Source of the DNA: Erwinia_E haradaeae_D
Lineage (GTDB): Bacteria; Pseudomonadota; Gammaproteobacteria; Enterobacterales; Enterobacteriaceae
DNA: 64,000 nt
Assembly (NCBI RefSeq): GCF_900698935.1
Contig: NZ_LR217715.1
Coordinates: 744,001 to 808,000 of the forward strand
Direction: 5' to 3'
A program made the translations under genes and the position numbers. Below, one piece after another: positions 52,825-63,254 of the stretch. The notes under the pieces are model-generated. The model did no database searches. It was not told the origin of the DNA and worked only from the letters and a program-made list of their open reading frames with translations. Within the stretch, counting starts at the first letter, position 1, and each line of letters starts with the position of its first letter.

Positions 52825-54414
52825 TTAATGCCGAAAATGACGCACATCAGTAAAAATCATCGCAATCCCATATTCATTTGCTACGGTTATCACCTCTTCA
52901 TCATTAACAGATCCACCTGGTTGAATAATGCATCTGACTCCCATATCAGCAGCAACGTCAATACTATCACGAAATGGAAAAAAGGCATCTGATGCCATCA
53001 CAGACCCCGAAATTTCTAATCCTGCTTGAGAAGCTTTCATGGCGGCTGTGCGTACTGCATCAATACGACTCATTTGACCCGTGCCTATACCAATGGTTGT
53101 ATTATGACGTCCACAGACAATTGCATTAGATTTTACAAATTTAACGACCGTCCAACAGAAAAGCGCATCATGTACTTCCTGAGGAGTAGCTATACGCTGA
53201 CTAACCATACGTAGCTGATTTACATCTACCAACCGAACATCACGGTCTTGTACTAAGATTCCTCCTGTGACACTTCTAAAATCTAAACCTCTCTGGCGTT
53301 TGTGCAATGATCCACAAATTAAAACTCGTAGGTTTTTTTTAGTAGCCGTTACTTGTAGGGCATCATTACTCGCAGATGGAGCGATGATAACTTCTACAAA
53401 CTGCTGCTGAATAACTTCTTGTGCCGTGAGACAGTCTAAATTGCGATTAAAGGCAATAATACCCCCGAAAGAAGAAATAGGATCAACGCGATAAGCACGC
53501 TGATATGCGTCAAGAATATTATTACCTAGGGAAACACCGCAAGGATTAGAATGCTTAACAATCACACAAGCTGGCCTATCAAATTCTTTAGCACACTCTA
53601 AAGCCACATCACTGTCAGTGACATTATTATATGATAAAGCTTTACCTTGTACTTGTTGTGCAGTAAGTATTGATGATTCTAAGTTTTGTTCCTGTACATA
53701 AAAAGCTGCGAGCTGATGACTATTTTCACCATATCGCATATCCTGCTTCTTAGTCAATTTTAAATTCAAGCTATTGGGAAACGCCTCACATACTTCTATC
53801 TTTGTCTGATGGAATCTTAAGGATTGCATTTGAAAATAATGTGCAATCGTATTATCATAGGTAGCAGTATATTCAAACGCTTTCATTGCCAAAAGAAAAC
53901 GAGTGTTCTCTGTCAGAGTATTGTTATGTTCATCCAATTCTAAAAGAATACGACTATAGTCAGTATTTGTTATTATCACAGCAACATCTTTATAATTTTT
54001 AGCAGCCGCACGTACCATTGCTGGACCACCAACATCAATGTTTTCAATAGCTTCACTAAGTGCACAAGCATTATGAGACGTTTTTTCACAAAAAGGATAA
54101 AGATTTACAACGACTATATCAATAGGCAGAATTCCGTTCTCTATCATAATACAATCATCTTGATCCCGTCGCCCTAAAATACCACCATGTACTTTTGGAT
54201 GCAGTGTTTTTAAACGTCCATTCATCATTTCTGGAAAATCGGTATAAGCAGAAATTTCTGTCACAGGTATACCGGACGAAGATAGCACTCGAGCAGTTCC
54301 TCCAGTAGAAAATATTTCAATACCGCGATCAGAGAGTCCTGTTGCAAAATCAAGGATACCGACCTTATCAGATACACTAAGTAGTGCTCGACGTATTGGA
54401 TGACATTGTCCCAT
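52825..54414 (-). CDS. purH: Bifunctional AICAR transformylase / IMP cyclohydrolase
   Basis: PurH performs the last two steps to IMP. The 529 residues equal the E. coli length. The N-terminal cyclohydrolase (about 1-200) shows RRALLSVSDKVGI, STGGTARVL and GRLKTLHPKVHGGILGRR. The C-terminal transformylase has DMRYGENSHQLAAFY, the catalytic VKHSNPCGVSLG, SFGGIIAFNR, FVEVIIAPSAS, FVKSNAIV and a closing FTDVRHFRH. Upstream the start ATG is well placed, and a 2.5 kb empty stretch precedes it. The purHD unit supports purine self-sufficiency for the late steps. Confidence 0.97.
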   Translation of the reverse strand: MGQCHPIRRALLSVSDKVGILDFATGLSDRGIEIFSTGGTARVLSSSGIPVTEISAYTDFPEMMNGRLKTLHPKVHGGILGRRDQDDCIMIENGILPIDIVVVNLYPFCEKTSHNACALSEAIENIDVGGPAMVRAAAKNYKDVAVIITNTDYSRILLELDEHNNTLTENTRFLLAMKAFEYTATYDNTIAHYFQMQSLRFHQTKIEVCEAFPNSLNLKLTKKQDMRYGENSHQLAAFYVQEQNLESSILTAQQVQGKALSYNNVTDSDVALECAKEFDRPACVIVKHSNPCGVSLGNNILDAYQRAYRVDPISSFGGIIAFNRNLDCLTAQEVIQQQFVEVIIAPSASNDALQVTATKKNLRVLICGSLHKRQRGLDFRSVTGGILVQDRDVRLVDVNQLRMVSQRIATPQEVHDALFCWTVVKFVKSNAIVCGRHNTTIGIGTGQMSRIDAVRTAAMKASQAGLEISGSVMASDAFFPFRDSIDVAADMGVRCIIQPGGSVNDEEVITVANEYGIAMIFTDVRHFRH

Positions 54415-55546
54415 TGTACTTGTCTTCCTCTTTCATAAGGCACATAATATTGAAAATATTAAAGGATATAGTATAAATCCCCTCTTGATCTTTGATCCTA
54501 TAATAATAGAGAATGAACACATGTAATTTCTATATATAATATAAACTACCATAATATTAGTATGTCATTGTATATATAACTTTCATGTATAACCATTACG
54601 AAAATTAATATAATAGTAATGCACTTAAATATCAAATTTGAATATCATTATTATTTCATACAAACCAAATCTTTCATGTTCTATTATTATAATTTATGAA
54701 AATTTATCTCTATTATTTTCTCACTCAACAAATATCAAAATAAAGTTATCTGTGCGATTCTTAACTAGCAAATAAATTGCTAGTGATGCATTGATATATA
54801 TACGAAAAATTGTAGTTACTCTAACTTCTTGATCAAATTACACTTTTTTAACCACTACGTCCGATATTTTACAGTCTATAATGTAATTATATTCCTTGTA
54901 TGATGTCAAAATACAAGTAAAATACTTATAAATCTATATTCTTATAACTGTATATCAGAAATAATTGATACTATATGAAAGATCTCAATAATTATTCCAT
55001 TGCAATGATTGATACTAGATTCTATCTGTGAGTAGTAACATTAGCACACAAACTAAGATATACGAAAACATCTAATACCGTCTTAGTTCATAAACATTAA
55101 AAAATATTTATCGAGAGCGATGACTACACTTCTTTTAATATTCATTAGATGTGAATCCATTATAAATAGTACCATATTGATAACGATAGCAATCAGATCT
55201 TAAATATTTCCAACGTTTAAAAAGGCACCTATAGATTCTATATTTATCAACCATAAAAATCTATTATATAACGATACAAAATAATATTTTTCATATCTTC
55301 TGCGCCTTCATTAATCATCAGAATATTTTAAATACATGAAAACACTAAGTGATAATCTACAATCTTCAATAGATAATTTTCTCGCATTTCGCTATCATTG
55401 CTGTCATATATTTCTATCATTTTATTATGCTTATATCGCTTTTCAAAAAATAATTTTTTATCAATACTCCATAAATATGGTATATAGATAAATAATATCT
55501 ATCTATCAGGAATTCATGATGGCTCATTGATGGCTATACTTTTAAA

Positions 55547-55580
55547 TTAGACACTAATATCAATTTAGACACTAATATCA
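55547..55580. repeat. Two-copy direct repeat, 18-bp period
   Basis: The 16-mer TTAGACACTAATATCA occurs twice, separated by two bases. It looks like a slippage duplication in non-coding DNA. Confidence 0.7.
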
Positions 55581-56747
55581 TTAGCTCACAGTGGATCCTG
55601 TCATATCAATCATTGTATTCTATAGATAAGTCATCATAATATATTAAAAATATATTAAAAACGAACTAATATTTATTAGAATGTAATTCTAAATATTTAT
55701 ACTAAATACATATTGGATAGAGTATACAAACTAGCAAGTCTATGTTATCTCCGACAAGTCTCTAATAAAATAAAACTGAACTGAAAGAAAACTAAACAGT
55801 ACTGCATCAATTCTATACTATACACTGCGATTGTATCTTCTAAACTTATCGATACCTGTATTGTGTACTGTATGTGAAATAACTCCGCTATGCCTGATAA
55901 CCTTATCGCATGTATGTTATTTACCATATATGAAGTATGAATATTTATATAAAAATAACAGTTAACGACATGATTCAGTCACGCTGTTCTAGGTGCTTAG
56001 AAGTAATAATTACTTATTTAGAATCAATATAAATAAATACTATATAATGCTTGTCCTATTAAAGTAGATTCCCAAAAATACTCTCGTATCTTTCAAGAGT
56101 TTGTTACTAAAAATATTCATACACCTATAATCAGAACATCGTTAATCTATTACACATACTACTTCATAGTACAAAACGCTCCTAGAAAATATAATTATAT
56201 AACCATCCTTAATCCCGAATGCATTATATATTAACCACATCAATACTTATAGACATACAGAAAAGCTCTATGCAGAATTATAAACTATTTGAAGCAGTAC
56301 TGAATACCCTTATCTGAATTCAAAACTTACAAATAGATACCCAAAGACTCTCTTGTGAACTACATCACCCTCTGTTCAAATAATAAACAAACCAACAATA
56401 TTCTTACAGACAGTATATCTTTTCTCTATCATTTTAGTGAAGCTCATGATGAGGATGAGATAGTGAGCTTTTCAATACATAGAAACAATATCAAAATTAA
56501 CATTTTATGAATACTAATGACTTCCGTAATGCACCTAGTGCATATCAAGTGATATATGATTGTATACATATTGATTATGCAATATCATTGTACCTTCGTC
56601 TTGTGTAATACACGTATAGTGTGTTCTTTTACACATCAAATCCAAAATAATAAAACTATACTGATATTATTCTAACTCACAATATGATCAAATATCAACG
56701 GGTCTTTATAATACATATATCGTACATACTTAATAGCACTGAAAACC

Positions 56748-56885
56748 ATGAACAGAGAGATTCAGTGTCTTAAAATTACTACATCACCTCGTTGGAATGA
56801 TATTCCTATTTTCTTAATTGCCTTAATTATTGTCTTGATGCCAGTATTAAAAATAAAAGATTCTATCCAAATATTACCGTGTTGA
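56748..56885 (+). CDS. Possible small membrane protein, 45 aa, unrecognised
   Basis: A frame starting MNREIQCLKITTSPRWNDIP continues into one strongly hydrophobic segment (IFLIALIIVLMPVL, about 21-34) and a short polar tail ending at TGA 56883-56885. It converges on plsC, with seven bases between the two stops. One membrane span after a basic-polar head is typical for small bitopic proteins, but AT-rich DNA yields such spans by chance. No ribosome binding site is clear and no family is recognised. Confidence 0.25.
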   Translation: MNREIQCLKITTSPRWNDIPIFLIALIIVLMPVLKIKDSIQILPC

Positions 56886-56892
56886 CATAAAT

Positions 56893-57636
56893 TTAACGCA
56901 TACGACGTAAGTGCTCTTCATACATAGCAACCTCCGCGTTTAATTCATCTATCTTGGATAGCATGATATTTCGACAATGTAACGCGAGTTTACGTGCTGA
57001 GTAATAATTATAATTATTAGTATCAATAGGCTGTAACATTTCAACAATAGATACCCCATTTCGCAATCTATTAAGTTTAATTTTATGATGCATATTAGAA
57101 ACTACTACCGGGATAATTGGAACACCTGCAACTATAGCAGCATAAAATGCACCCATCTTAAATGGCAAAAGACCACGTCCATAGCTACGTGTTCCTTCTG
57201 GAAAAATCCAGAAAGAGACTTTTTTGGTTTGAAACTGCGCTACTAACTCCATAATAGTACTATGTGCTTTGGCATAATTCTTACGATTAATTAAAAGGTT
57301 ACCACTCAACCAATATAACAATCCAAAGAACGGTATCCAGAGAAGGCTTGATTTTCCAACCGTAACAGTGGTTGGTTGCAACATATTAGATGCAGTGATG
57401 AAATCAAAGTTATTTTGATGATTACAAATATAAATCGCATTGGGATAAGCGGTGAATCCTTCTGGTTTACGCAACTGCACTTCTAACCCAAACACTGGCG
57501 CTAGTCGACCAAATAAATGACTAAAAATAGATGCATTCCGCGGATCCCTCGGTCTAAATAAACAATATATAGAACCTAAAATACACACCAGTATTGAGTA
57601 AATGATCACGATCACCATGCGCGATACAGCCAGCAT
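56893..57636 (-). CDS. plsC: 1-acyl-sn-glycerol-3-phosphate acyltransferase
   Basis: PlsC acylates lysophosphatidic acid to phosphatidic acid at the inner membrane, the branch point of phospholipid synthesis. The 247-residue protein (E. coli 245) has an N-terminal membrane helix (about 6-27). The acyltransferase motif NHQNNFD has H73 and D78; FPEGTRSYGRGLLPFKMGAF and VPIIPVVVSN are also conserved. TVTVGKSSLLWIPFFGLLYW follows the catalytic motif, as in E. coli. It is a single gene here; the E. coli neighbour parC is not seen. Confidence 0.96.
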   Translation of the reverse strand: MLAVSRMVIVIIYSILVCILGSIYCLFRPRDPRNASIFSHLFGRLAPVFGLEVQLRKPEGFTAYPNAIYICNHQNNFDFITASNMLQPTTVTVGKSSLLWIPFFGLLYWLSGNLLINRKNYAKAHSTIMELVAQFQTKKVSFWIFPEGTRSYGRGLLPFKMGAFYAAIVAGVPIIPVVVSNMHHKIKLNRLRNGVSIVEMLQPIDTNNYNYYSARKLALHCRNIMLSKIDELNAEVAMYEEHLRRMR

Positions 57637-58016
57637 TATGTTGTGTCCTTAAGAATATCAAAATTATTGCAAAATAAGTACATTAAATTCTTCTTGATTG
57701 TACACATACTTCAATAATATTTAATCTGATAATTCATAACTATCTACTATATAATGTAGAAGAAACACCGTACTACAATGAGATATAGAGCAATGATCTG
57801 TTACAGACTACGGATCAGCAGATTGAATTTATATACAACCCCTCTAAATTTTCACTAACTACTGAACACTATAAAACTTATCATATCATAGTAGCACCAG
57901 TACAATTCTACAATCTTTCACTCTTCGATCCACTCTAAACGTAAGTGCCAAATGTAATCACCGATCTCAATCAACAAACTTCGCGGGAACCACAAAACAC
58001 TCTATGTTAAAAAGAC

Positions 58017-58037
58017 AATGTCTACGCAATAGACATT
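58017..58037. repeat. Perfect 8-bp hairpin
   Basis: AATGTCTA and TAGACATT with a CGCAA loop, in non-coding DNA. Followed by CATTTTG; not a clear terminator for either neighbour. Confidence 0.5.
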
Positions 58038-58837
58038 CATTTTGTTGGATTTCTAAATCCCATAGCCATACAAGGCATGAATATGCTAAATTGCAAACTA
58101 CTTAAATCATCGTACTATACGCGAACATTAATTTCCATGTCCATTGTACATCATAAACCATATCTTTTAGTACAGAATCCAAGACTTGGCTTTGTATCTA
58201 TATGAAAAGCACTAGCCAATAAACAGCATGATCATCATCAACAATTGTACGATGTTCAAGCAAGTAGGTGCGCTACAAAAGAGTGTTTATTGGATAGTGA
58301 ATCTTAACGCATTGCTATGAATCTGGAACACTTGTATAACTATAACAACCACTTACGTATCAATGAACAGAAAAGTGTAATTGATCGACGGACCTGCTAT
58401 AATATAAAAAAAATCATATGATATTATGGTAGATGTATTACATATTTTTTAAACTTATAGCTATAGTATTAAAAAAATACAATGAGCTAATACGTAAATA
58501 CCATATGTAAATACAAAGCATCTCATCCTGTCTATACAATACTAAAAAATAAAAAACATTGTGTAATATGAAAATCATATTACAGTGGTACCTCGACTCG
58601 CAAAAAAAATAAAAAAGAAACGAAAAAATACCACCGACTATCAATTTTTTCGCTCAGAAAAACCTTTAGCATACGCTACAAATTACTCAAAGATTGAATT
58701 TTCACCATAATAGTAGCGTAAATATCAGACCCCATGATTCAGGAATACCACCGAACTAATATGTGTCTATTGAATACTAGAGGAAAGGTGAGTATTTGAG
58801 AGATGTGCGCATAATCCATAATAAACGCACTAAACAT

Positions 58838-58865
58838 CATGATATATAAAACATGATATATAAAA
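58838..58865. repeat. 14-bp perfect tandem duplication
   Basis: CATGATATATAAAA occurs twice head to tail, about 120 bases past the fabB stop. Probably replication slippage. Confidence 0.75.
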
Positions 58866-58983
58866 AAATAAAATATAATCCCACTTAACCAAAGCGGTCA
58901 CGTCATACATAGTACCCTAATCACCTGAATCTATTGGATATTACAGATACACTTTGGTTTTCAATTGCATTAATGATACAGGC

Positions 58984-60216
58984 TTACATCCTACCCTCTA
59001 CTTTAGACATGACCAATGTTGCATTAGTGCCGCCAAAACCAAAACTATTGGACATGACTGTTGTTAAGACACGCTTAGAAGTCGAAGTGATGATCTCAAA
59101 ACCCTCTGCGGCTGGATCTAATATATCGATATTAATGCTGGGTGCAATAAATCCATATTCCAACATTAATAGTGCGTAAATCGCTTCTTGCACACCAGCT
59201 GCACCTAGTGAATGACCGGTCATTGCTTTAGTAGCGGATATCGCTGGATTATATTCAGAAAAAACAGCACGAATGGCACCTAATTCTTTCACGTCCCCGA
59301 TCAATGTTGAAGTGCCATGTGTATTTAAATAATCAATTTTTGCATCAACCCCTTGCAAAGCCATGCGCATACAACGCGTGGCGCCTTCTCCAGAAGGCGC
59401 AACCATATCTAGACCATCAGATGTTGCTCCATACCCTATAATCTCTGCATAGATATGAGCATTACGACGAATAGCGTGATTGAGTTCTTCAACCACCACC
59501 ATACCGCCACCACCAGCAATAACAAAACCATCGCGCCCAATATCATAAGTCCGTGAGGCTTGTTCTGGTCTAGCGTTATATTTCGTCGATAACGCCCCCA
59601 TTGCATCAAATTCACACGACATTTCCCAGCATAATTCTTCACCACCGCCAGCAAACACAATATCTTGCTTGTCTAATTGAATCTGCTCAACAGCATGTCC
59701 AATGCAGTGTGCAGAGGTTGCACAAGCAGAACTAATAGAGTAGTTCACACCGTAAATTTTAAATGGTGTTGCCAAGCACGCTGAGACCCCAGAGGCCATC
59801 GCTTTTGTCACCATATACGGACCGACCCCTCGTAAACCTTTAGATCTCATTCCATCTACGCTAGCTACCTGATAAAAGGGAGAACCACCACCTGAGCCAG
59901 CCACTAACCCCACACGTGCATTATTCTGATATTCTTCTTCTCTTAATCCTGAATCCTGGATCGCTTCTTGCATAGATAGAAAAGCGTAAATAGAGGCGTC
60001 GCTCATAAATCGCAAGGTTTTACGATCAATGCGTGATGCGATATCTTTTTTAGATAATTTAATATTACCCCATACATGACTACGCATTCCAGAATCTTTG
60101 AGCTCCTGTGAAAAAGTAATCCCAGAGCGCCCTGCACGTAAAGATGCTAGGACTTCTTCTTGGTTGTTACCGATACTGGAAACAATACCCAAGCCAGTAA
60201 TCACAGCGCGATTCAT
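58984..60216 (-). CDS. fabB: 3-oxoacyl-ACP synthase I (KAS I)
   Basis: FabB elongates acyl-ACP and is the condensing enzyme needed for unsaturated fatty acids. The 410-residue product (E. coli 406) has the catalytic cysteine C165 in SISSACATSAHCIG, the first histidine in YLNTHGTST, and the second with its lysine in SATKAMTGHSLGAAG. The glycine-rich NSFGFGGTNATLV closes the thiolase fold. AGAGGT before the ATG is a good ribosome binding site. A four-residue insertion relative to E. coli lies near KKDIASRIDRK. The gene stands alone. Confidence 0.97.
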   Translation of the reverse strand: MNRAVITGLGIVSSIGNNQEEVLASLRAGRSGITFSQELKDSGMRSHVWGNIKLSKKDIASRIDRKTLRFMSDASIYAFLSMQEAIQDSGLREEEYQNNARVGLVAGSGGGSPFYQVASVDGMRSKGLRGVGPYMVTKAMASGVSACLATPFKIYGVNYSISSACATSAHCIGHAVEQIQLDKQDIVFAGGGEELCWEMSCEFDAMGALSTKYNARPEQASRTYDIGRDGFVIAGGGGMVVVEELNHAIRRNAHIYAEIIGYGATSDGLDMVAPSGEGATRCMRMALQGVDAKIDYLNTHGTSTLIGDVKELGAIRAVFSEYNPAISATKAMTGHSLGAAGVQEAIYALLMLEYGFIAPSINIDILDPAAEGFEIITSTSKRVLTTVMSNSFGFGGTNATLVMSKVEGRM

Positions 60217-61334
60217 TTAATACCTCTTTTTACTTCTTTATGTTAGCATTAGAATAACACCCTAGGCTATCGTTGTAGACTTTAGCAATCCTATTAAATT
60301 CATATGATATTTCCCATGTGCATTCGCGCTTCTTAAATACTGTTAAGTAGTATTTACTGTGTGACTAATGAACAATTATCCACTACGTCATATAATTCAA
60401 CGCACTATGCGTGTACCACATAACTTGAAACATTGAACACATGTTTTTATTAGTAAAATACTACAGATTTGTCTGCAATACACAGTGCAATACATGCATG
60501 AATTCTATTGTGAGTTTTTAAAAATGTCATAGTTAATACTATTCGATGATGTATTTCCAGAGAAATACTCGTACCATATGTACTATATTATATAGCATAT
60601 TCACGCTTGTGAATGGTATTTCAAGATGTTACTAAATTCAAATCATGACCGGCTTTTTTATTTAATATCACACACTATAGAACTATATATACAAGTATAT
60701 AAGCAATCTCAACTAGGATTTGATATAAATTGTTTTCTAATATAAAATTTTTTCTTACACCTCTAGGGTTTATACTCTGTTTTATACAACTCTATTTTTT
60801 TCTCCTTGTTTTACTTGTACACGCAACACCTCATACAAGCTAATGAAGACAAAATCAGTATTATAGATATGGCATCCTGCTTTAAAATAAAAAACTCGTA
60901 AACATCAATGACTGATTTTACCAATACTCTTAATAGAATGATTAAAATATATTATGACTACAACAATATATTTACTATATACAGAGCATTATCTCCTGCT
61001 ATGCTATATTATAGATAACAAACACAGCATACACCAAATCCCCACCTGTAAATCTTCACCAAACCACGTTAGTCAACCACTATCGCTATGACACTATTTG
61101 TATATTTCATATATTATAAAGATCTTTGAGATCACCAGATCTTGAAAAATAATGCTAAAAGCTACATATAATGCGTCTCATATAATTACTCACCTGTGAT
61201 ACGTATCATATTATATCTACTGATGTTATATCTACACAATAATCACATGAATCTATATACAGACTTGTATTCGTCAGATACAGGATACATATCATCCAAA
61301 AGGTATATTGTCATTCTAAAAATTAACTTATAGA
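60217..61334. other. Spacer between tal and fabB, no gene seen
   Basis: About 1.1 kb of AT-rich DNA downstream of tal and upstream of fabB. It should hold the fabB promoter; nothing else recognised. Confidence 0.5.
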
Positions 61335-62288
61335 TTACATCAAATGCAATAGCATCTTTTCCAAATTTCGTTGTTCTATATCAAAATGACGGATACCTTC
61401 TGCTAACTTCTCTACCGCCATAGGATCCTGATGATGCTGCCACAAAAACTCACATTCAGTCATTTGCATGGGACGCTCTTGCGGAACACCGTGATAAAAA
61501 AGTTTGCGAGTAATATCTCCTTTCTGTTCAGATAGTGCTTTTAAAAACTTAGGGGAAATTGTCAAACAATCACACCCCGCAAGAGCAAGAATTTCATCTA
61601 TGTTACGAAAACTCGCACACATGATTACAGTCCGATAGCCATGTTGCTTATAATAGGTATAAATTTTTCTCCCAAATATCACACCAGGATCGGTAATCGC
61701 TGTATACTTTTTGATGCCAATACGAAGCTGATACCAGTCAAAAATACGACCTATAAATGGGGAAATAAGATATACCCCCGCTTCTGCACAAGCACGAGCC
61801 TGTGCAAAAGAAAATAATAAGGTTAAGTTACACCGAATACCTTCTCGTTCTAAGTGTGTGGCGGCACAAATACCCTGCCAAGTCGCAGCTAACTTAATTA
61901 AAATACGTTTATTAGAAATTCCGTGATTATTAAATATGGCAGCTAATCGCCGTGCCTGCACTATACTATTGTGTACATCATAAGCAAAACGTGCATCAAT
62001 GGCTATTGAGATACAACCAGGTATATACTGAATAATTTCTGCTCCAAGATGTACGGTTAAATACTCAACTGCACATTCCACCTGTCGCTCTTTATTTTGA
62101 CTCTGTGTATGCGCCCACGCAATAGATGCATGCATTAAATCACTATATTCAGGCATCTTGATTGCACTTAAAATAAGTGAAATATTCGTAGTAACATCTT
62201 GCGGTTGATAATGTTTGACCTCCATGACCTCCCCCGTGTCAGCCACAATAGTACTCACTGTCCGCAAAGAAGATAATTGATCCACCAT
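61335..62288 (-). CDS. tal: Transaldolase with altered active-site residues
   Basis: Transaldolase moves a dihydroxyacetone unit between sugar phosphates in the non-oxidative pentose phosphate pathway. From the ATG at 62288 (MVDQLSSLR, family start, GAGA nine bases upstream) the protein has 317 residues, exactly as E. coli TalB; an ATG at 62303 lacks a ribosome binding site. The Schiff-base lysine K132 (ILIKLAATWQG), D17, N35 and the NLTLLFSFAQARACAEAG block are kept. However catalytic E96 is alanine (GCISIAID for GRISTEVD, so R92 is also cysteine), the TTNPSL signature reads TTNISL, and GASFRN reads CASFRN. The frame is fully open. It may be a weakened or changed enzyme, or one early in decay. 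Confidence 0.94.
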   Translation of the reverse strand: MVDQLSSLRTVSTIVADTGEVMEVKHYQPQDVTTNISLILSAIKMPEYSDLMHASIAWAHTQSQNKERQVECAVEYLTVHLGAEIIQYIPGCISIAIDARFAYDVHNSIVQARRLAAIFNNHGISNKRILIKLAATWQGICAATHLEREGIRCNLTLLFSFAQARACAEAGVYLISPFIGRIFDWYQLRIGIKKYTAITDPGVIFGRKIYTYYKQHGYRTVIMCASFRNIDEILALAGCDCLTISPKFLKALSEQKGDITRKLFYHGVPQERPMQMTECEFLWQHHQDPMAVEKLAEGIRHFDIEQRNLEKMLLHLM

Positions 62289-62689
62289 GATGGAAGTTCT
62301 CATTAAATTTTATTGATGAAAAGAAGATTTGATAAACACATGGAATTATCAGAGCATATCCCATGGTATATTACAGCAAGCGTATCACGCTCTGATCATC
62401 TTAAGGAAGACGTGTTGTAAATACCATATAATGATTGACTACACCCTAACGTTGATGCATAAAAAGTTACTACAATATATATGATCTTTCTTTTATACAA
62501 TAAGCTTATAGTAAAATCTTTGCATAGCCAAATAATGTCAATGTACAAGTAATGTTCAGAAAGAGAAAAAAATCATAAGTAGCAAAATATATAATTAGAG
62601 TAGTTTGCTCTAACGTAAGGCATCTAACAGCATCGAAATAGAGCTAATAATACGTGACAAACTCCTAAAAACTCTCTATACTTCAATTT
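62289..62689. other. Spacer between tal and rnpB
   Basis: About 400 bases between the divergent tal and rnpB, with the promoters of both. No gene recognised. Confidence 0.5.
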
Positions 62690-63082
62690 AAAGCTGACTA
62701 GACAGTCGCCCCAGGGTCATACCTACTGGTAAAACACTACTCTGGGGAGGAAAGTCCGGGCTCCATAGGGTGTGGATGCCAGGTAACACCTGGGAGGCGA
62801 AAGCCTACGACTAGTGCAACAGAAAACAAACCGCCGACAACCTATAAGGTTCTATATCAATACTTACGATGGGTTAGGCAAGGGTGAAATGGTGCGGTAA
62901 GAGCGCACCACGCGACTGGTAACAGTACGTGGTACGGTAAACTCCATCCGGAGCAAGGCCAAATAGAAGCTCGTCAAGTATGGCCCGTACAGAGCTCGGG
63001 TAGGCTGCTTGAGCCAGTAAGTGATTCCTGGCCTAGATGAATGACTGTCCACGACAGAACCCGGCTTATAGGTCAGCTTTTT
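62690..63082 (+). ncRNA. rnpB: RNase P RNA (M1 RNA)
   Basis: The catalytic RNA of RNase P, which matures tRNA 5' ends. The 5' end AAAGCTGACTAGACAGTCGC and the 3' part GGCTTATAGGTCAGCTTTT pair as P1. Universal core blocks are clear: GAGGAAAGTCCGGGCTCC, GGTAACACCTGGGAGGCGAAAGCC, AGTGCAACAGAAAACAAACCGCC, GGTAAGAGCGCACCACGCG, GGTAACAGTACGTGGTACGG, AACTCCATCCGGAGCAAG, CAAATAGAAG, GGCTGCTTGAGCC and CCTAGATGAATGACTGTCC. The helix after the first AACCGCC (P12) is longer and more AT-rich than in E. coli, making the RNA about 393 bases against 377. The P3 region is AT-enriched. The ends are good to a few bases. Confidence 0.96.
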
Positions 63083-63083
63083 A

Positions 63084-63102
63084 ACTCTAGTTATATTAGA
63101 GT
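63084..63102 (+). terminator. Possible hairpin after rnpB
   Basis: ACTCTA and TAGAGT with a seven-base loop directly follow rnpB. It is short and has no T run, so its role as a terminator is uncertain. Confidence 0.35.
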
Positions 63103-63224
63103 GCGTAGTAAGTATACCCAGTGGTTAATATCATTAAAAAATAGGCATATGACAATAATTCAAGACCCTGTGTCTTTAAGCCACCTATACAATCAAAATA
63201 TACTAGACACAGAGCATAAAAATA

Positions 63225-63254
63225 AAATAGAAATAGAAATAGAAACAGAAATAG
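63225..63254. repeat. Hexamer repeat AAATAG, five units
   Basis: Five consecutive 6-base units, AAATAG except for one AAACAG, lie about 140 bases after rnpB. A simple slippage-prone repeat in non-coding DNA. Confidence 0.75.

Larger units (their letters stand above)
54415..56892. other. Longest gene-free stretch of the window (2.5 kb)
   Basis: Very AT-rich DNA between plsC and purH. I could not recognise any protein remnant, tRNA or structured RNA. It contains an 18-bp-period direct repeat at 55547-55580 and, at its left-reading end next to plsC, a possible 45-codon frame (56748-56885). It also has to hold the purH promoter. Confidence 0.55.
57637..58983. other. Spacer between fabB and plsC
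   Basis: About 1.35 kb without a recognised gene; both neighbours read leftwards, so it holds the plsC promoter. It contains a perfect 8-bp hairpin (58017-58037) and a 14-bp tandem duplication (58838-58865). Confidence 0.5.
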
